Of a stretch of DNA of 64,000 nt, positions 29,267-39,124 are shown one piece after another. The notes beneath the pieces were generated by a model, which worked only from the letters and a program-made list of their open reading frames with translations, was not told the origin of the DNA and made no database searches. The translations under genes and the position numbers were made by a program. Source of the DNA: Candidatus Nitrotoga sp. MKT (GTDB lineage: Bacteria; Pseudomonadota; Gammaproteobacteria; Burkholderiales; Gallionellaceae); assembly GCA_003402345.1 (NCBI GenBank), contig QFXH01000002.1, positions 1-64,000 on the forward strand, given 5' to 3'. The first letter of the stretch is position 1, and each line of letters begins with the position of its first letter.

Positions 29267-30493
29267 TCAATCTTGAATTGCCCGCTCTACTGCCATAATC
29301 CGTGCCTCACGCACCTTATCCGCAATAGCATTTTTATCTTCACACTGCTGCGCAATCTCCCCTGCATTCACTGTTTGAGTCGCCCGTAACATTCGCAGCA
29401 GATAATCCGCCTGCGGATAAGCATCCTGTTCATGTCCGGTCCGTCCCCGCGCATCTGAAGCGCATGCCTGCAACAGGTGCGCGAAGCGTTCCGGCCTGCG
29501 CCACGCATCGCAACTCTGCAATATGGAAACAATGGTATCGGGGCGCAGCTCGGGGGCACGGTGCACATTACCGTGATAGCGTGCCACCAGTAAACCGAGG
29601 TCGCGGCATTCATTTGTTACGCGCAGACGCACACACAATGCACGCAACAAGTCGACACTGCGTACCTCGTGGCCGATGTGGCGCGGTAAAATATCCATGG
29701 GCGTATTCCCCTTGCCAAGGTCGTGAGTGAGCGCAGAAAAACGCACTTCCAGTGGGTAGTCATGTTGAGCCGCATCGTCCAGCACCAGCATGGTGTGTAT
29801 GCCGCAATCAATTTCCGGGTGATGTTTAGGCGGCTGTGGCACGCCGAACAGCGCGTCTACTTCCGGCAAGATTTTCACCAGCGCGCCGCAATCACGAAGC
29901 GTGAAAAAAAAACGTGACGGCACTTTTTCCATCAGGCCACGCGCCAATTCTTGCCACACGCGTTCCGGCACCAGCGCATTCACTTCACCATTTGCCACCA
30001 TTGCGCGCATCAGCGACAAAGTCTCTGGCGCTATGTTGAAACCGAAACGTGCCACGAAACGCGCTGCGCGCAGAATCCGCACCGGGTCTTCGCTGAACGC
30101 CGAACTGACATGGCGCAATATCCCGGCCCGTAAGTCGGCAATGCCGTTATAGGGGTCAATAAACTTGCCGTCTTGGTCGCGTGCAATGGCGTTAATGGTA
30201 AAGTCGCGGCGCAGCAAGTCTTGCTCCAGCGTCACGTCCGGCGCGGCATGAATGGCAAACCCCCTATAGCCGGGCGCAGTTTTACGCTCAGTGCGTGCCA
30301 ACGCATATTCCTCGTGTTTGTGCGGATGCAAGAACACCGGAAAATCCTTGCCCACCGGTGTATAACCGCGCGCTACCATGTCTTCCGGCGTACTTCCCAC
30401 CACGACCCAATCGTGATCGTTCACTGGCAAGCCAAGCAATTCATCACGCACAGCGCCGCCCACACTGTAAACTTCCAGGCTTCTATCTTTCAT
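29267..30493 (-). CDS. cca: CCA-adding tRNA nucleotidyltransferase
   Basis: A 408-aa multifunctional enzyme that builds and repairs the 3' CCA end of tRNAs. The N-terminal polymerase head has GGAVRDELLG and the metal-binding DHD in VNDHDWVVVG. RRDFTINAIARD and EDPVRILRAARF follow. An HD domain (LTHDLGKG) gives the phosphohydrolase activity seen in E. coli-type Cca. The ATG at 30493 lies inside the end of slt (11-bp overlap); an earlier in-frame ATG at 30520 adds nine unconserved residues. Confidence 0.96.
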   Translation of the reverse strand: MKDRSLEVYSVGGAVRDELLGLPVNDHDWVVVGSTPEDMVARGYTPVGKDFPVFLHPHKHEEYALARTERKTAPGYRGFAIHAAPDVTLEQDLLRRDFTINAIARDQDGKFIDPYNGIADLRAGILRHVSSAFSEDPVRILRAARFVARFGFNIAPETLSLMRAMVANGEVNALVPERVWQELARGLMEKVPSRFFFTLRDCGALVKILPEVDALFGVPQPPKHHPEIDCGIHTMLVLDDAAQHDYPLEVRFSALTHDLGKGNTPMDILPRHIGHEVRSVDLLRALCVRLRVTNECRDLGLLVARYHGNVHRAPELRPDTIVSILQSCDAWRRPERFAHLLQACASDARGRTGHEQDAYPQADYLLRMLRATQTVNAGEIAQQCEDKNAIADKVREARIMAVERAIQD

Positions 30494-32420
30494 CAAGGAT
30501 AGCCTGCTGGTTAACAGCATTCTTTGCCGTTATCACGCCCAAACGTTGCTTAAGTGAACGCGGCGGTTGGCCGAAAAGCTGGGAGTAATACATAGTATTG
30601 CTCATCACCTTCTTTACGTAATTGCGCGTTTCATCAAAGGGGATATTTTCAGTATAAATAGCCCCTTCCAATGCGCTTTCCCCCCGCCATTTGCGGGCAC
30701 GTGCAGGTCCGGCGTTATAGGCGGCAGAGGCCAGCACCGGACTATTGTCGAGTGACGACAGCACCGTTTTCATGTAATACGTGCCAAGCTTGAAATGAGT
30801 ATCCAGTTGATTCACAAGCGCCTGGCGATAACTCTTCATCCCTATTTTTTGCGCTATCCAACGCGCCGTGGCAGGCATAATCTGCATAAGGCCTGTCGCA
30901 CCAACTGGTGATTTGGCTTGATAAACGAAACGGCTCTCTTGCCGTATTAAGCCATACACCCAGGCTTCTTCCAGTTCATTCTTGCGAATGTAACCCTGTA
31001 GTACATCCCTGTAGGGCGCAAGATAACGCAAGCTGAAATCATGTATTTGAACGGTACGGTCAGCGGTGTTGATGGCATGGTCATACATCCCGTTGCGGCG
31101 CGCAATTTCAGCTGCAACCAATAGCTGTTGGTCATCCAACTTGCGCGCCGCCCATGCCCATTCCCTGGCCGCATCAGTGCGTAAGTCCATACGATATAAC
31201 GCCAGTGTACGCTGGACGGCGGGCTGCGCCAGCATTGCATTTATTGTCGCTTTGCTTGGCTGATAACTGGCAGGAATTGTTGCGGCAGGAGCAACTCCAA
31301 TTTCTTCAGCAGCAAGTTGGCCGTAAAAATTATGTTCGCTGCTTAATTCAGTAAACAGCACATTCACTTCCGGCAAACTTCCCCATGCTTTCAGAGCACG
31401 CGCTTTCCAATAGCGCCAGACACCCTCGCGCTGTTGTTGCGGCGTCATGGCATTAATGCTCGCCCAAACTTCATGCCAGTTCTGCGTAAGCAACGCCGCC
31501 CGGGCACGCCACGCCAGTTGCGGTCCGGTCAGGGGCGCATCACCAGCCGCCTTGTACCATTCCAACGCGCGCGCATCTCGTTTACGTGCCGCTTCGTAAC
31601 CTAACCACCCATAAAAATAATACTGTTCATCCGCAGTAAAATATGACGCTTTTTTTTCCCACTGTGAATAGGCTAATTGCGGTGATTGCTTGGCCAGCCG
31701 TTGCAAGGCAAACATTGCCACTGTGCGTTGCGCTTCGGAAGCATTATCAAGCTTGGCCGTGGCAAGGTAACGCACCTGATCAGTGGCGGCACTGTCCAGT
31801 TCGGCTGAAGAAAGGGCGCGCTTGGCAGGCAGCTTCTCCGAAAGCTGCTTAGCCAATGTCAAGTTGCCCGCCTCCAATGCTAGGCGCAAGCGTAGCCATA
31901 TATCCGTTGCATTGATGATACCGCTGGCAATTGCCGCATCAAACAATGGTGCACAATTTTCCGGCAATTCGGCGCTGCTAGTTAACCACAGGTTGCGGGC
32001 TTCATGCAGCACTTGTTCTTCTTGCAGACGTTGACGCGATTGCAGGCCATAACAGGTCAGGTCAACCTCTCCACCCACCAGGAGAGGATATTGCACCGAA
32101 AATGCTTCCCATTGCTGTCTTTTTCCCAGCAATCTCAACCATTCCGCACGCAATTGGTTAATCAACGGGGTATCATCAGGACGTGCCAGAAATGCCTGAA
32201 TATCGGCGACGCTCGCCGTTTCTAATCGCAGACGCAATTGATAGTAAGCCAGATAAGGTTCCAGTGGGGAATGCTTTAACCGCATGGCCATGCGGTTAAG
32301 CTTTACTACATCACCCACCCGAAATGCATCGCGCGCGGCAAGAAAATCCGCATCCTGATTTGCTACCGCCAAAGCAGGAACCACCAGTAATAAAAACATC
32401 AAAAACTTTAGGAAACGCAT
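30483..32420 (-). CDS. slt: Soluble lytic murein transglycosylase
   Basis: A 645-aa periplasmic enzyme that cleaves glycan strands to 1,6-anhydromuropeptides. The signal peptide ends ALAVA. A long alpha-helical superhelix forms the doughnut. The C-terminal lysozyme-like domain holds the catalytic Glu in IRQESRF and the signature GATGLMQIMPATA, then AYNAGPARARKW. The ATG at 32420 starts the signal peptide; 12 further in-frame codons upstream lack similarity. It overlaps cca. Confidence 0.95.
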   Translation of the reverse strand: MRFLKFLMFLLLVVPALAVANQDADFLAARDAFRVGDVVKLNRMAMRLKHSPLEPYLAYYQLRLRLETASVADIQAFLARPDDTPLINQLRAEWLRLLGKRQQWEAFSVQYPLLVGGEVDLTCYGLQSRQRLQEEQVLHEARNLWLTSSAELPENCAPLFDAAIASGIINATDIWLRLRLALEAGNLTLAKQLSEKLPAKRALSSAELDSAATDQVRYLATAKLDNASEAQRTVAMFALQRLAKQSPQLAYSQWEKKASYFTADEQYYFYGWLGYEAARKRDARALEWYKAAGDAPLTGPQLAWRARAALLTQNWHEVWASINAMTPQQQREGVWRYWKARALKAWGSLPEVNVLFTELSSEHNFYGQLAAEEIGVAPAATIPASYQPSKATINAMLAQPAVQRTLALYRMDLRTDAAREWAWAARKLDDQQLLVAAEIARRNGMYDHAINTADRTVQIHDFSLRYLAPYRDVLQGYIRKNELEEAWVYGLIRQESRFVYQAKSPVGATGLMQIMPATARWIAQKIGMKSYRQALVNQLDTHFKLGTYYMKTVLSSLDNSPVLASAAYNAGPARARKWRGESALEGAIYTENIPFDETRNYVKKVMSNTMYYSQLFGQPPRSLKQRLGVITAKNAVNQQAILDER

Positions 32421-32802
32421 GGATGATGCCCTTATAAAATTCCGTTTAGCCGCCATATTCCCGACTGATTCTGAAATTTTTCCATGGCAAACAATTCCCT
32501 AATTTATATTACAGTAAGTGCATCTCTCCTAACTATCGGTGGACAGTGCCCAAAACTTGAACTTGCGCGACTTGTTGTCCGCATTGATACAGGATCAATA
32601 CGTTCTTCAACCATATGCGGGGTGGATATTTTAGCAGACAAGCAAAGTATTTCTGTGCATCAATAATTGAGATACCGTTTTTTGAAAAAAGTTTACAAAT
32701 GATAATTTTACCAACATATATTTTATAGGCGTGGAGAGGGAATGCAAAAACCTGTAAAATCCTGAAACTCAAAAATTTTATTAATTAATGCAAGGAAAAC
32801 AC
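32421..32802. other. Divergent promoter region, slt / fbp
   Basis: A 382-bp AT-rich gap between divergent genes, expected to hold both promoters. A plausible but unproven fbp promoter is tttaca near 32690 with an AT-rich -10 about 18 bp later (atatat). No coding frame or repeat stands out. Confidence 0.4.
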
Positions 32803-33807
32803 ATGAGCAAGAACCTGGTGCAATTTATTATCGAAGAACAAAGGCAATTACCAAGTGCAACCGGTGACTTCACTGGGTTGCTCAGCGACATCATTGTGGC
32901 CTGCAAACAAATTTCCCATAGTGTAAATAAAGGTGCATTGATCGGCGTACTTGGAAGTGCAGGTAGCGAAAATATCCAGGGTGAAACGCAAAAAAAGCTA
33001 GATGTCATAACCAATGACATTTTTATTGAAGCAAACCAATGGAGCGGCCACCTTGCCGCTATGGCATCTGAAGAAATGGATGACATCTACCCAATTCCTG
33101 CGCAATATCCAAAAGGTAAGTACTTGCTGACATTTGACCCGCTCGATGGCTCGTCCAACATTGACGTAAATATTTCCGTTGGTACTATTTTCTCGATTTT
33201 GCGTTGCCCCGAAGGAGTGACAAACCCGACTGCGGAAGATTTTCTGCAACCGGGCACTAAACAGGTCTGCGCCGGTTATGCGCTATATGGCCCCTCCACA
33301 ATGTTAGTACTCACCACTGGCCATGGCGTAAATGGCTTCACGCTAAATAATGATATTGGGGAATTCCTGCTAACTCATCCGAATATGACCATTCCGGCCG
33401 ACACCCAGGAATTCGCCATCAACATGTCCAACCAGCGTTTCTGGGAAGCTCCGGTGCAACGTTATGTGGATGAATGCGTAAAGGGTAAAACTCCAGGAGG
33501 ACGAGAAAAAAACTTCAACATGCGCTGGGTAGCTTCTATGGTTGCGGAAGTCCATCGCATCCTGATTCGTGGCGGCATCTTTATGTATCCATTCGACAAC
33601 AAGGAAGTAGGCAAAGCAGGTAAATTGCGTTTACTCTATGAAGCCAATCCCATGTCTTTCATCGTGGAACAAGCAGGAGGGGTATGCTCTACAGGTCGCG
33701 AACGTATCATGGAACTCAAGCCAACGGGCTTGCATCAACGTGTACCGGTGATTCTTGGTTCGAAGAATGAAGTAGAGCGTGTGGCGGGTTATCACAAAGA
33801 AGCGTGA
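32803..33807 (+). CDS. fbp: Fructose-1,6-bisphosphatase, class I
   Basis: A 334-aa phosphatase converting fructose-1,6-bisphosphate to fructose-6-phosphate in gluconeogenesis and the Calvin cycle. The metal site is in [33 protein letters not shown] and [14 protein letters not shown] are the substrate-binding segments. The second ATG (32803) has an AAGGAAAA site and is preferred to the ATG at 32788. It stands alone, but together with prkB it supports an autotrophic host. Confidence 0.97.
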   Translation: MSKNLVQFIIEEQRQLPSATGDFTGLLSDIIVACKQISHSVNKGALIGVLGSAGSENIQGETQKKLDVITNDIFIEANQWSGHLAAMASEEMDDIYPIPAQYPKGKYLLTFDPLDGSSNIDVNISVGTIFSILRCPEGVTNPTAEDFLQPGTKQVCAGYALYGPSTMLVLTTGHGVNGFTLNNDIGEFLLTHPNMTIPADTQEFAINMSNQRFWEAPVQRYVDECVKGKTPGGREKNFNMRWVASMVAEVHRILIRGGIFMYPFDNKEVGKAGKLRLLYEANPMSFIVEQAGGVCSTGRERIMELKPTGLHQRVPVILGSKNEVERVAGYHKEA

Positions 33808-33816
33808 CACAATTGA

Positions 33817-33927
33817 ATGAATGCCGCTGACCCGCCGATCAAAACTGCCCCGGCGGGCAGCCAGCTTGATTTTGAAGAAGTTTTAAAACTGGCAAAGCTA
33901 TTCTGGATTTCAAAAGCACTACACTAA
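33817..33927 (+). CDS. Short ORF (36 aa) after fbp, possible methyltransferase remnant
   Basis: A 36-codon frame starts 9 bp after the fbp stop. It begins MNAADPPIKTAPAG and ends LDFEEVLKLAKLFWISKALH. The second half loosely resembles the N-terminal dimerisation helix of O-methyltransferases (LA-GFWVSKAL pattern). It ends at TAA without any catalytic domain following. There is no good ribosome site. It may be a remnant, a tiny protein, or chance. Confidence 0.3.
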   Translation: MNAADPPIKTAPAGSQLDFEEVLKLAKLFWISKALH

Positions 33928-34010
33928 ATCAATCTTGATCGTCACTGAAAAACTCCATTTTCAGACACACCTAAGCTTACATAAGAATTACTCAATCAAA
34001 AATATTCTGC

Positions 34011-35528
34011 TTAACCGCGTATAAAATATAAAACAATCAATCCAAATAAAATTAAAGCGACTAACGTAACCAGTTGGTTTATTTGCTTTTGTTGAGCCAC
34101 TAATTCGCGCAATACGCTTGCAATTTGCAATCCAGGTTTTTCATTCAGGGTCTGATGCAACAGACGTGGTAGTTGCGGCAACAGAATGGCGTAGTGCGGT
34201 GCCTCTATTTTTAGCGCATTAATAAAACCGCGCCAACCAATTTGCTCGCTCATCCAACGTTCCAGCCAAGGCTTGGCAGTCTTCCACAGGTCTAGCTCAG
34301 GATCAAGTTGCAAGCCCAGCCCCTCAATATTAAGCAAAGTTTTTTGCAACAGCACGAGCTGTGGCTGGACTTCAATGCCGAATTGGCGCGAGGTCTGAAA
34401 CAAGCGCAGCAAGACACGTCCGAAAGAAACTTCACGCAATGGCCGATCAAAGATTGGCTCGCATACGGCTCGAATCGCTGCCTCCAGCTCATCCACCCGT
34501 GTAGCCGCAGGTGCCCAGCCAGATTCTATGTGTACTTCCGCCACGCGTTTATAGTCGCGCCGAAAGAAGGCAATGAAATTCTGCGCGAGATAATGTTTAT
34601 CGGTATCTGTGAGGGTGCCCATGATTCCGAAATCCAGTGCAATGTAGCGGCCATCCGCTGCCACCTGCACATTACCGGGGTGCATGTCGGCATGGAAAAA
34701 ACCATCACGAAAAACCTGGGTGTAGAAAATTTCCACGCCATTGGCCGCCAGTGTGGGGAGGTCGATGCCGGTCGCCCGTAGCGCATCCACGCGATTGACG
34801 GGAAGGCCATACATACGTTCCATCACCATCACTTCATCCGTACACCAATCCCAATAAATTTCCGGAACCAGCAACAATTTGGAATTGGCAAAGTTGCGTT
34901 TCAATTGGCTTGCGCTGGAGGCTTCCCGCATCAGGTCAAGTTCGTTGTGCAAATGCTTTTCGAATTCCTCGACTACTTTGCGCGGCTTGAGCCGCCTGCC
35001 GTCTTCCCACCAGCGTTCAATTAAACTCGCGCAGATATCAAGCAGTGCGATGTCGTGCGTGATAATGCGTGCGATGCCGGGACGCAAGATTTTTATTGCG
35101 ACTTCGCGTCCATTAGGCAACACGGCGAAATGCACTTGAGCCACCGAGGCACTGGCAACGGGGCTTTCCTCAAAACTGTAAAATACTTCATTGAGTTTTT
35201 TATTGTAGGCAGCCTCCAATAAAGCCACAGCTTGCGCAGAAGGAAAGGGCGGCACCTGATCTTGCAGTTTGGCAAGCTCGTCAGCAATGTCGACAGGCAT
35301 CAGATCGCGGCGGGTAGAAAGCATTTGCCCGAACTTTACAAAGATTGGACCCAAACTTTCCAATGCATAGCGCAATCTCACTGCACGCGGTGCAGAGGTG
35401 TCACGGAAGAATAGCAATAAATTAATCGATATCCGCAACCAGCGCGTACGTGAATGTGCCAGCAAAAACTCATCCAAGCCGAAACGCAATACGACAAAAA
35501 TTATTTTTAGCAGGCGTAACAGACGCAT
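34011..35528 (-). CDS. ubiB: UbiB-family protein (ubiquinone biosynthesis, ABC1 kinase-like)
   Basis: A 505-aa atypical kinase/ATPase needed for coenzyme Q synthesis. The family KxGQ motif is [17 protein letters not shown]. The alanine-rich loop that replaces the kinase P-loop is [23 protein letters not shown] and ALDFGIMG are the catalytic and metal loops. Two C-terminal membrane helices end at YFIRG. I start at the ATG giving [20 protein letters not shown], the family N-terminus; the frame is open 40 codons further up (to 35648). It is transcribed away from fbp. Confidence 0.93.
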   Translation of the reverse strand: MRLLRLLKIIFVVLRFGLDEFLLAHSRTRWLRISINLLLFFRDTSAPRAVRLRYALESLGPIFVKFGQMLSTRRDLMPVDIADELAKLQDQVPPFPSAQAVALLEAAYNKKLNEVFYSFEESPVASASVAQVHFAVLPNGREVAIKILRPGIARIITHDIALLDICASLIERWWEDGRRLKPRKVVEEFEKHLHNELDLMREASSASQLKRNFANSKLLLVPEIYWDWCTDEVMVMERMYGLPVNRVDALRATGIDLPTLAANGVEIFYTQVFRDGFFHADMHPGNVQVAADGRYIALDFGIMGTLTDTDKHYLAQNFIAFFRRDYKRVAEVHIESGWAPAATRVDELEAAIRAVCEPIFDRPLREVSFGRVLLRLFQTSRQFGIEVQPQLVLLQKTLLNIEGLGLQLDPELDLWKTAKPWLERWMSEQIGWRGFINALKIEAPHYAILLPQLPRLLHQTLNEKPGLQIASVLRELVAQQKQINQLVTLVALILFGLIVLYFIRG

Positions 35529-35787
35529 GAAAATTTTACGAATAACGGTGAGCGGCGCTAAGCGCTCCGCCATTATTATGAACGGCGGTACGAGTCGGGA
35601 AACGGCGCAACACCCAGCATTCCGCACCGTGAATACCGTGCTGGGCAATCCGAAAACAGTTATCAGTGAAACCTACCATGCTTTTGACTCCCGTAAGTAA
35701 ATACGCAGACCGTTACTTGGCCAAGATTCAGTACCGCTCTAACCACCGCTTCGATCTTGGCATCATCTCAAGCGCTTCGTTTCACGT

Positions 35788-37176
35788 TCAATATTGAGCG
35801 TGGGCGAAGTTATCAAAACGCGTAAATTCACCTCGGAAAGTCAACTCGACCTTGCCTATCGGGCCATTACGCTGCTTACCGACGATAATTTCCGCCTTAC
35901 CTTTATCAGGTGAATCGGGGTTGTATACTTCATCACGATAGATAAACAGGATCAAATCAGCATCCTGTTCAATAGCACCAGACTCGCGCAAATCGGACAT
36001 CATCGGCCGCTTGTTTGGGCGTTGCTCCAAGCTACGGTTAAGCTGCGACAGCGCCATAACCGGTACGTGTAATTCTTTGGCTAGCCCTTTTAGGGAACGT
36101 GAAATTTCCGAAATCTCAGTAGCCCGATTCTCACTTGCCTTACTTGAAGGAGAGGACATCAACTGCAAGTAATCGATGATAATCAATCCTAAGCCATTAT
36201 TTTGGCGGTGTAGCCTGCGTGCACGCGAGCGTAATTCAAGTGAATTTAACGCGGCGGTTTCATCAATGAAAATGGCTGCATCATTCAACCGTCCCAGCGC
36301 ATGCGTCAGGCGCGGCCAATCATCTTCCTGCAAACGCCCAGTACGCAAATCATGCTGGTTGAGTTTACCTACCGAACCTATCATACGCATGGCCAATTGG
36401 ACACCACCCATTTCCATGCTAAAAATTGCCACTGGCTTACAGCCTTCCAGCGCAACATGCTCGGCAATATTGATGGCAAAAGCAGTCTTACCCATGCTCG
36501 GACGCCCGGCAACAATGATCAGTTCGCCTGGCTGCAAGCCAGAAGTCATGCTATCCAAGTCGGTAAACCCGCTCGCCACACCGGTTACATCGCTAGAATT
36601 ATCGCGGCCATAAAGTGTCTCAATCCGCTCCACCACCTTCGTAAGTAGTGGGGGAAGAGGACTGAAACCCTGACGGCCACGCTCACCCGCCTCAGCGATC
36701 TCAAACACACGGCTTTCAGCTTCATCCAGCAGCTGATTCGCGTCACGTCCAGCCGGGTTATAAGCGCTGGTAGAAATTTCGCTGCCAACCTCGGCCAATT
36801 TCCGCATGACAGCACGTTCGCGCACGATTTCAGCATAACGCCGGATATTGGCTGCGGATGGTACGTTTTGCGCTAAGGAGCCGAGGTAAGCCAAGCCACC
36901 GGCTTTATCAAGCTCAGCATTCCCTTCCAGCGATTCCGCTACGGTAATAACATCTACCGGCTTGGCATGCTCGGTCAAGCGCGCGATATGCCGGTAAATC
37001 AGTCGGTGCTCAAAGCGATAGAAATCTTGTTCGCTGATCAGGTCGGAAATTTTGTCCCACGCGGTGGAGTCCAAAAAGATACCGCCCAATACCGATTGCT
37101 CGGCTTCCACCGAATGAGGCGGAAGTTTTAGCGCCTCAAGTTGAGAATCTGTGGAAGTAATATGATGATTATGCAT
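35788..37176 (-). CDS. dnaB: Replicative DNA helicase DnaB
   Basis: A 462-aa hexameric fork helicase. The N-terminal DnaG-interaction domain begins LPPHSVEAEQSVLGG. The RecA-like core has Walker A AGRPSMGKTAFA, Walker B LIIIDYLQLM, and the SRSLKGLAKELHVPVMALSQLNR region. It normally follows rplI in one operon. Here a strong terminator and a 140-bp MITE separate them, the MITE ending 8 bp before the ATG. No good Shine-Dalgarno exists other than AGAGG in the MITE terminus, 13 nt upstream. Confidence 0.98.
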   Translation of the reverse strand: MHNHHITSTDSQLEALKLPPHSVEAEQSVLGGIFLDSTAWDKISDLISEQDFYRFEHRLIYRHIARLTEHAKPVDVITVAESLEGNAELDKAGGLAYLGSLAQNVPSAANIRRYAEIVRERAVMRKLAEVGSEISTSAYNPAGRDANQLLDEAESRVFEIAEAGERGRQGFSPLPPLLTKVVERIETLYGRDNSSDVTGVASGFTDLDSMTSGLQPGELIIVAGRPSMGKTAFAINIAEHVALEGCKPVAIFSMEMGGVQLAMRMIGSVGKLNQHDLRTGRLQEDDWPRLTHALGRLNDAAIFIDETAALNSLELRSRARRLHRQNNGLGLIIIDYLQLMSSPSSKASENRATEISEISRSLKGLAKELHVPVMALSQLNRSLEQRPNKRPMMSDLRESGAIEQDADLILFIYRDEVYNPDSPDKGKAEIIVGKQRNGPIGKVELTFRGEFTRFDNFAHAQY

Positions 37177-37184
37177 AGTGCTAA

Positions 37185-37324
37185 GGGCACCTCTAAAAAT
37201 TAAGAGTTCTAAACAAGACTAGGCGCGAATAAAAAATGTTGACGCAGCATATAATTGATATGTAAGGAAACATTTTTTTGAGCAACAACGTATTGTGACG
37301 AAATCTGAATTTTTAGAGATGCCC
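37185..37324. mobile_element. MITE-like element with 17-bp terminal inverted repeats
   Basis: The ends gggcacctctaaaaatt (37185-37201) and aatttttagagatgccc (37308-37324) are inverted repeats with one mismatch in 17. TAA lies directly outside both ends (37182-37184, 37325-37327), a 3-bp TNA target duplication as made by IS5-group transposases. The 140-bp interior is AT-rich and encodes nothing. It is non-autonomous and would need a transposase in trans. It separates the rplI terminator from dnaB. Confidence 0.85.
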
Positions 37325-37384
37325 TAAGTTATTGCTCCAAAGCTGGCTGTAGCATTCTATCACTGAGAAAATTATTGCCAGCAG

Positions 37385-37420
37385 AAATAAAATAGAGCTG
37401 TTTCCAGCTCTATTTTATTT
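37385..37420 (-). terminator. Terminator after rplI
   Basis: A perfect 16-bp stem (aaataaaatagagctg / cagctctattttattt) surrounds a tttc loop. It begins 19 bp after the rplI stop codon on the minus strand. The AT-rich base of the stem supplies the U-tract. It reads equally well in both directions and should end the rpsF-priB-rpsR-rplI transcript before dnaB. Confidence 0.88.
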
Positions 37421-37438
37421 ACAATAATGCGTAGCAAA

Positions 37439-37894
37439 CTACGGCTTATGTTCGCCCAGCACTGAGATTGTGATATTAGCTGTCACGTCAGTATGCAACA
37501 CAATGCTCACTGGGTAATCACCAATTTGCTTTATATGCCCTGCCGACATGCGTACTTGAGTTTTTTCCGCAGTAAAACCTTGCAGTGCCAGCGCCGCAAC
37601 GATATCGGCATTAGTCACGGAACCAAACAACTTGCCATCAACACCAGCCTTTTGTACGATTTGCACAGTCAATCCATTGTATTTCTCAGCGCGTGCTTGA
37701 GCTTCCGCCACCTTAGCTTGCTCTGCGGCTTCCAATTCAAGACGACGAACTGCAAATTCCGCCTTATTACCTTCAGTCGCGCGCTTAGCCTTGCCTTGCG
37801 GAATCAAAAAATTACGTGCATAACCATTTTTGACATTGACTACGTCTCCCAATTGGCCAAGGTTTACCATTTTTTCCATAAGTATCACTTGCAT
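37439..37894 (-). CDS. rplI: 50S ribosomal protein L9
   Basis: A 151-aa large-subunit protein. The N-terminal domain is [30 protein letters not shown] long central helix and the C-terminal domain ([12 protein letters not shown] and [17 protein letters not shown]) follow. Length matches the family (about 150 aa). Last gene of the ribosomal operon, 10 bp after rpsR. Confidence 0.98.
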   Translation of the reverse strand: MQVILMEKMVNLGQLGDVVNVKNGYARNFLIPQGKAKRATEGNKAEFAVRRLELEAAEQAKVAEAQARAEKYNGLTVQIVQKAGVDGKLFGSVTNADIVAALALQGFTAEKTQVRMSAGHIKQIGDYPVSIVLHTDVTANITISVLGEHKP

Positions 37895-37904
37895 GTTCTA
37901 CTCC

Positions 37905-38174
37905 TTAATGCAAATCTGTGTAAGGCAGCAACGCCAAAAATCTTGCACGCTTGATTGCTATGCCCAATTGGCGCTGGAAGCGCGATTTGGTGCCCGTAAT
38001 ACGCGCCGGGATAACCTTGCCATTCTCGGCAATAAATTCCTTGAGAATGTTCAAATCCTTGTAATCCACTTCTGCGATCTTATCTGCGGTGAAGCGGCAA
38101 AATTTGCGGCGTTTAAACAGTTGACGCGAAGAGTTAGTCTTCTTGTCATCTTTTTTCTTAAAAACACGAGCCAT
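37905..38174 (-). CDS. rpsR: 30S ribosomal protein S18
   Basis: An 89-aa small-subunit protein that pairs with S6. The core reads [37 protein letters not shown], and the end [19 protein letters not shown]. The N-terminus ([19 protein letters not shown]) is about 12 residues longer than in E. coli and Lys-rich. It lies between priB and rplI. Confidence 0.98.
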   Translation of the reverse strand: MARVFKKKDDKKTNSSRQLFKRRKFCRFTADKIAEVDYKDLNILKEFIAENGKVIPARITGTKSRFQRQLGIAIKRARFLALLPYTDLH

Positions 38175-38184
38175 GCTGTGCCCC

Positions 38185-38487
38185 TTATACTAATATAATG
38201 TTATCAATGTGCAGCACAAGTTGTGTGATACGTAAACTGCGCTGAGCCAAAAATCCTTCTGCCTTTACCCGCTGTCCAAGTTGCAAACTATTCGCCTGCT
38301 GGGCAGCTGCACCAAGAGCCAAAGCTGGAATATCGCACTGTACTTGACGCGCAATGCCAGCCTCTAATTGCGTTGAAGCATGACGAATTTTTAATGCGAT
38401 TCGCGCTATCCCCGCCGGGGTGTACCGCAGACCATCTAATTCGACAAGTTCTCCGTCAATAGAGAGCCAATTGCAAGCTACATTCAA
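38185..38487 (-). CDS. priB: Primosomal replication protein N (PriB)
   Basis: A 100-aa OB-fold single-strand DNA-binding protein for replication restart. [18 protein letters not shown] is the family core, and [25 protein letters not shown] forms the last strands. The start is TTG (38487), abutting the rpsF TGA without a gap, which implies coupled translation. Placement between rpsF and rpsR is characteristic of beta- and gammaproteobacteria. Confidence 0.93.
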   Translation of the reverse strand: MNVACNWLSIDGELVELDGLRYTPAGIARIALKIRHASTQLEAGIARQVQCDIPALALGAAAQQANSLQLGQRVKAEGFLAQRSLRITQLVLHIDNIILV

Positions 38488-38892
38488 TCAAGCCGCAACT
38501 TCAGCTGGTGCAACTGGCTCAATCTGGGGAGCCTGTCCTTGGCCTGCCGCAGGGGCAGTCAGCGAACGCGATTTTTCCTCCCTCATCATTGCCGAAGGGA
38601 TTGTGACCGCAGATTTGGTTTTAATAGTCAAATGGCGCAGCACAGCATCGTTAAATTTGAATGCATGTTCCATTTCATCCAAAACTTCCTGGCTGCACTC
38701 AATATTCATCAACACATAATGCGCTTTGTGAATTTTTTGGATCGGATAAGCCAATTGACGGCGACCCCAATCTTCCAAGCGATGGATCAAGCCATTCTTG
38801 GCCGTCACCAGAGTCCGGTAACGCTCAATCATAGCGGGCACCTGCTCACTCTGGTCGGGATGCACGATAAATATAATTTCGTAATGTCGCAT
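38488..38892 (-). CDS. rpsF: 30S ribosomal protein S6
   Basis: A 134-aa small-subunit protein. It starts [19 protein letters not shown] and contains [24 protein letters not shown], the typical S6 fold. A Glu/Pro/Ala-rich tail is present. The ATG at 38892 has an AAGGAGT site 5 nt upstream; the 17 codons further upstream are unconserved. First gene of the operon; S6:S18 commonly represses its own mRNA. Confidence 0.98.
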   Translation of the reverse strand: MRHYEIIFIVHPDQSEQVPAMIERYRTLVTAKNGLIHRLEDWGRRQLAYPIQKIHKAHYVLMNIECSQEVLDEMEHAFKFNDAVLRHLTIKTKSAVTIPSAMMREEKSRSLTAPAAGQGQAPQIEPVAPAEVAA

Positions 38893-38912
38893 TAATACTC
38901 CTTTTGGATATA

Positions 38913-38948
38913 AAGCCCCCCGCCATGCGTAACGGTGGAGCAAGGGTT
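38913..38948 (-). promoter_or_regulatory. Candidate S6:S18 autoregulatory leader hairpin
   Basis: The minus-strand leader 20-55 nt before rpsF folds as gctcc...ggggc around ccaccgttacgcatggcgg. That places an unpaired CCG in an internal loop next to a short helix. The known S6:S18-binding leader has this CCG feature, mimicking its 16S rRNA site. The pairing includes G-U and was judged by eye, so it is only a candidate. Confidence 0.35.
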
Positions 38949-39124
38949 TGAGGGAACGTGATTATAACGAAAAATCCAGTCAGGTCAAGCAAACGCTTGA
39001 TCCACAGCCTTACTGCATCTATCTAAAATTCTTTAAGGAAACACATTACCACCCCATTTAAAATGACAGAAACATATCTACTAAACCGGGTAAATCACCG
39101 CGCAAGGTTGACACCTATATAAAA

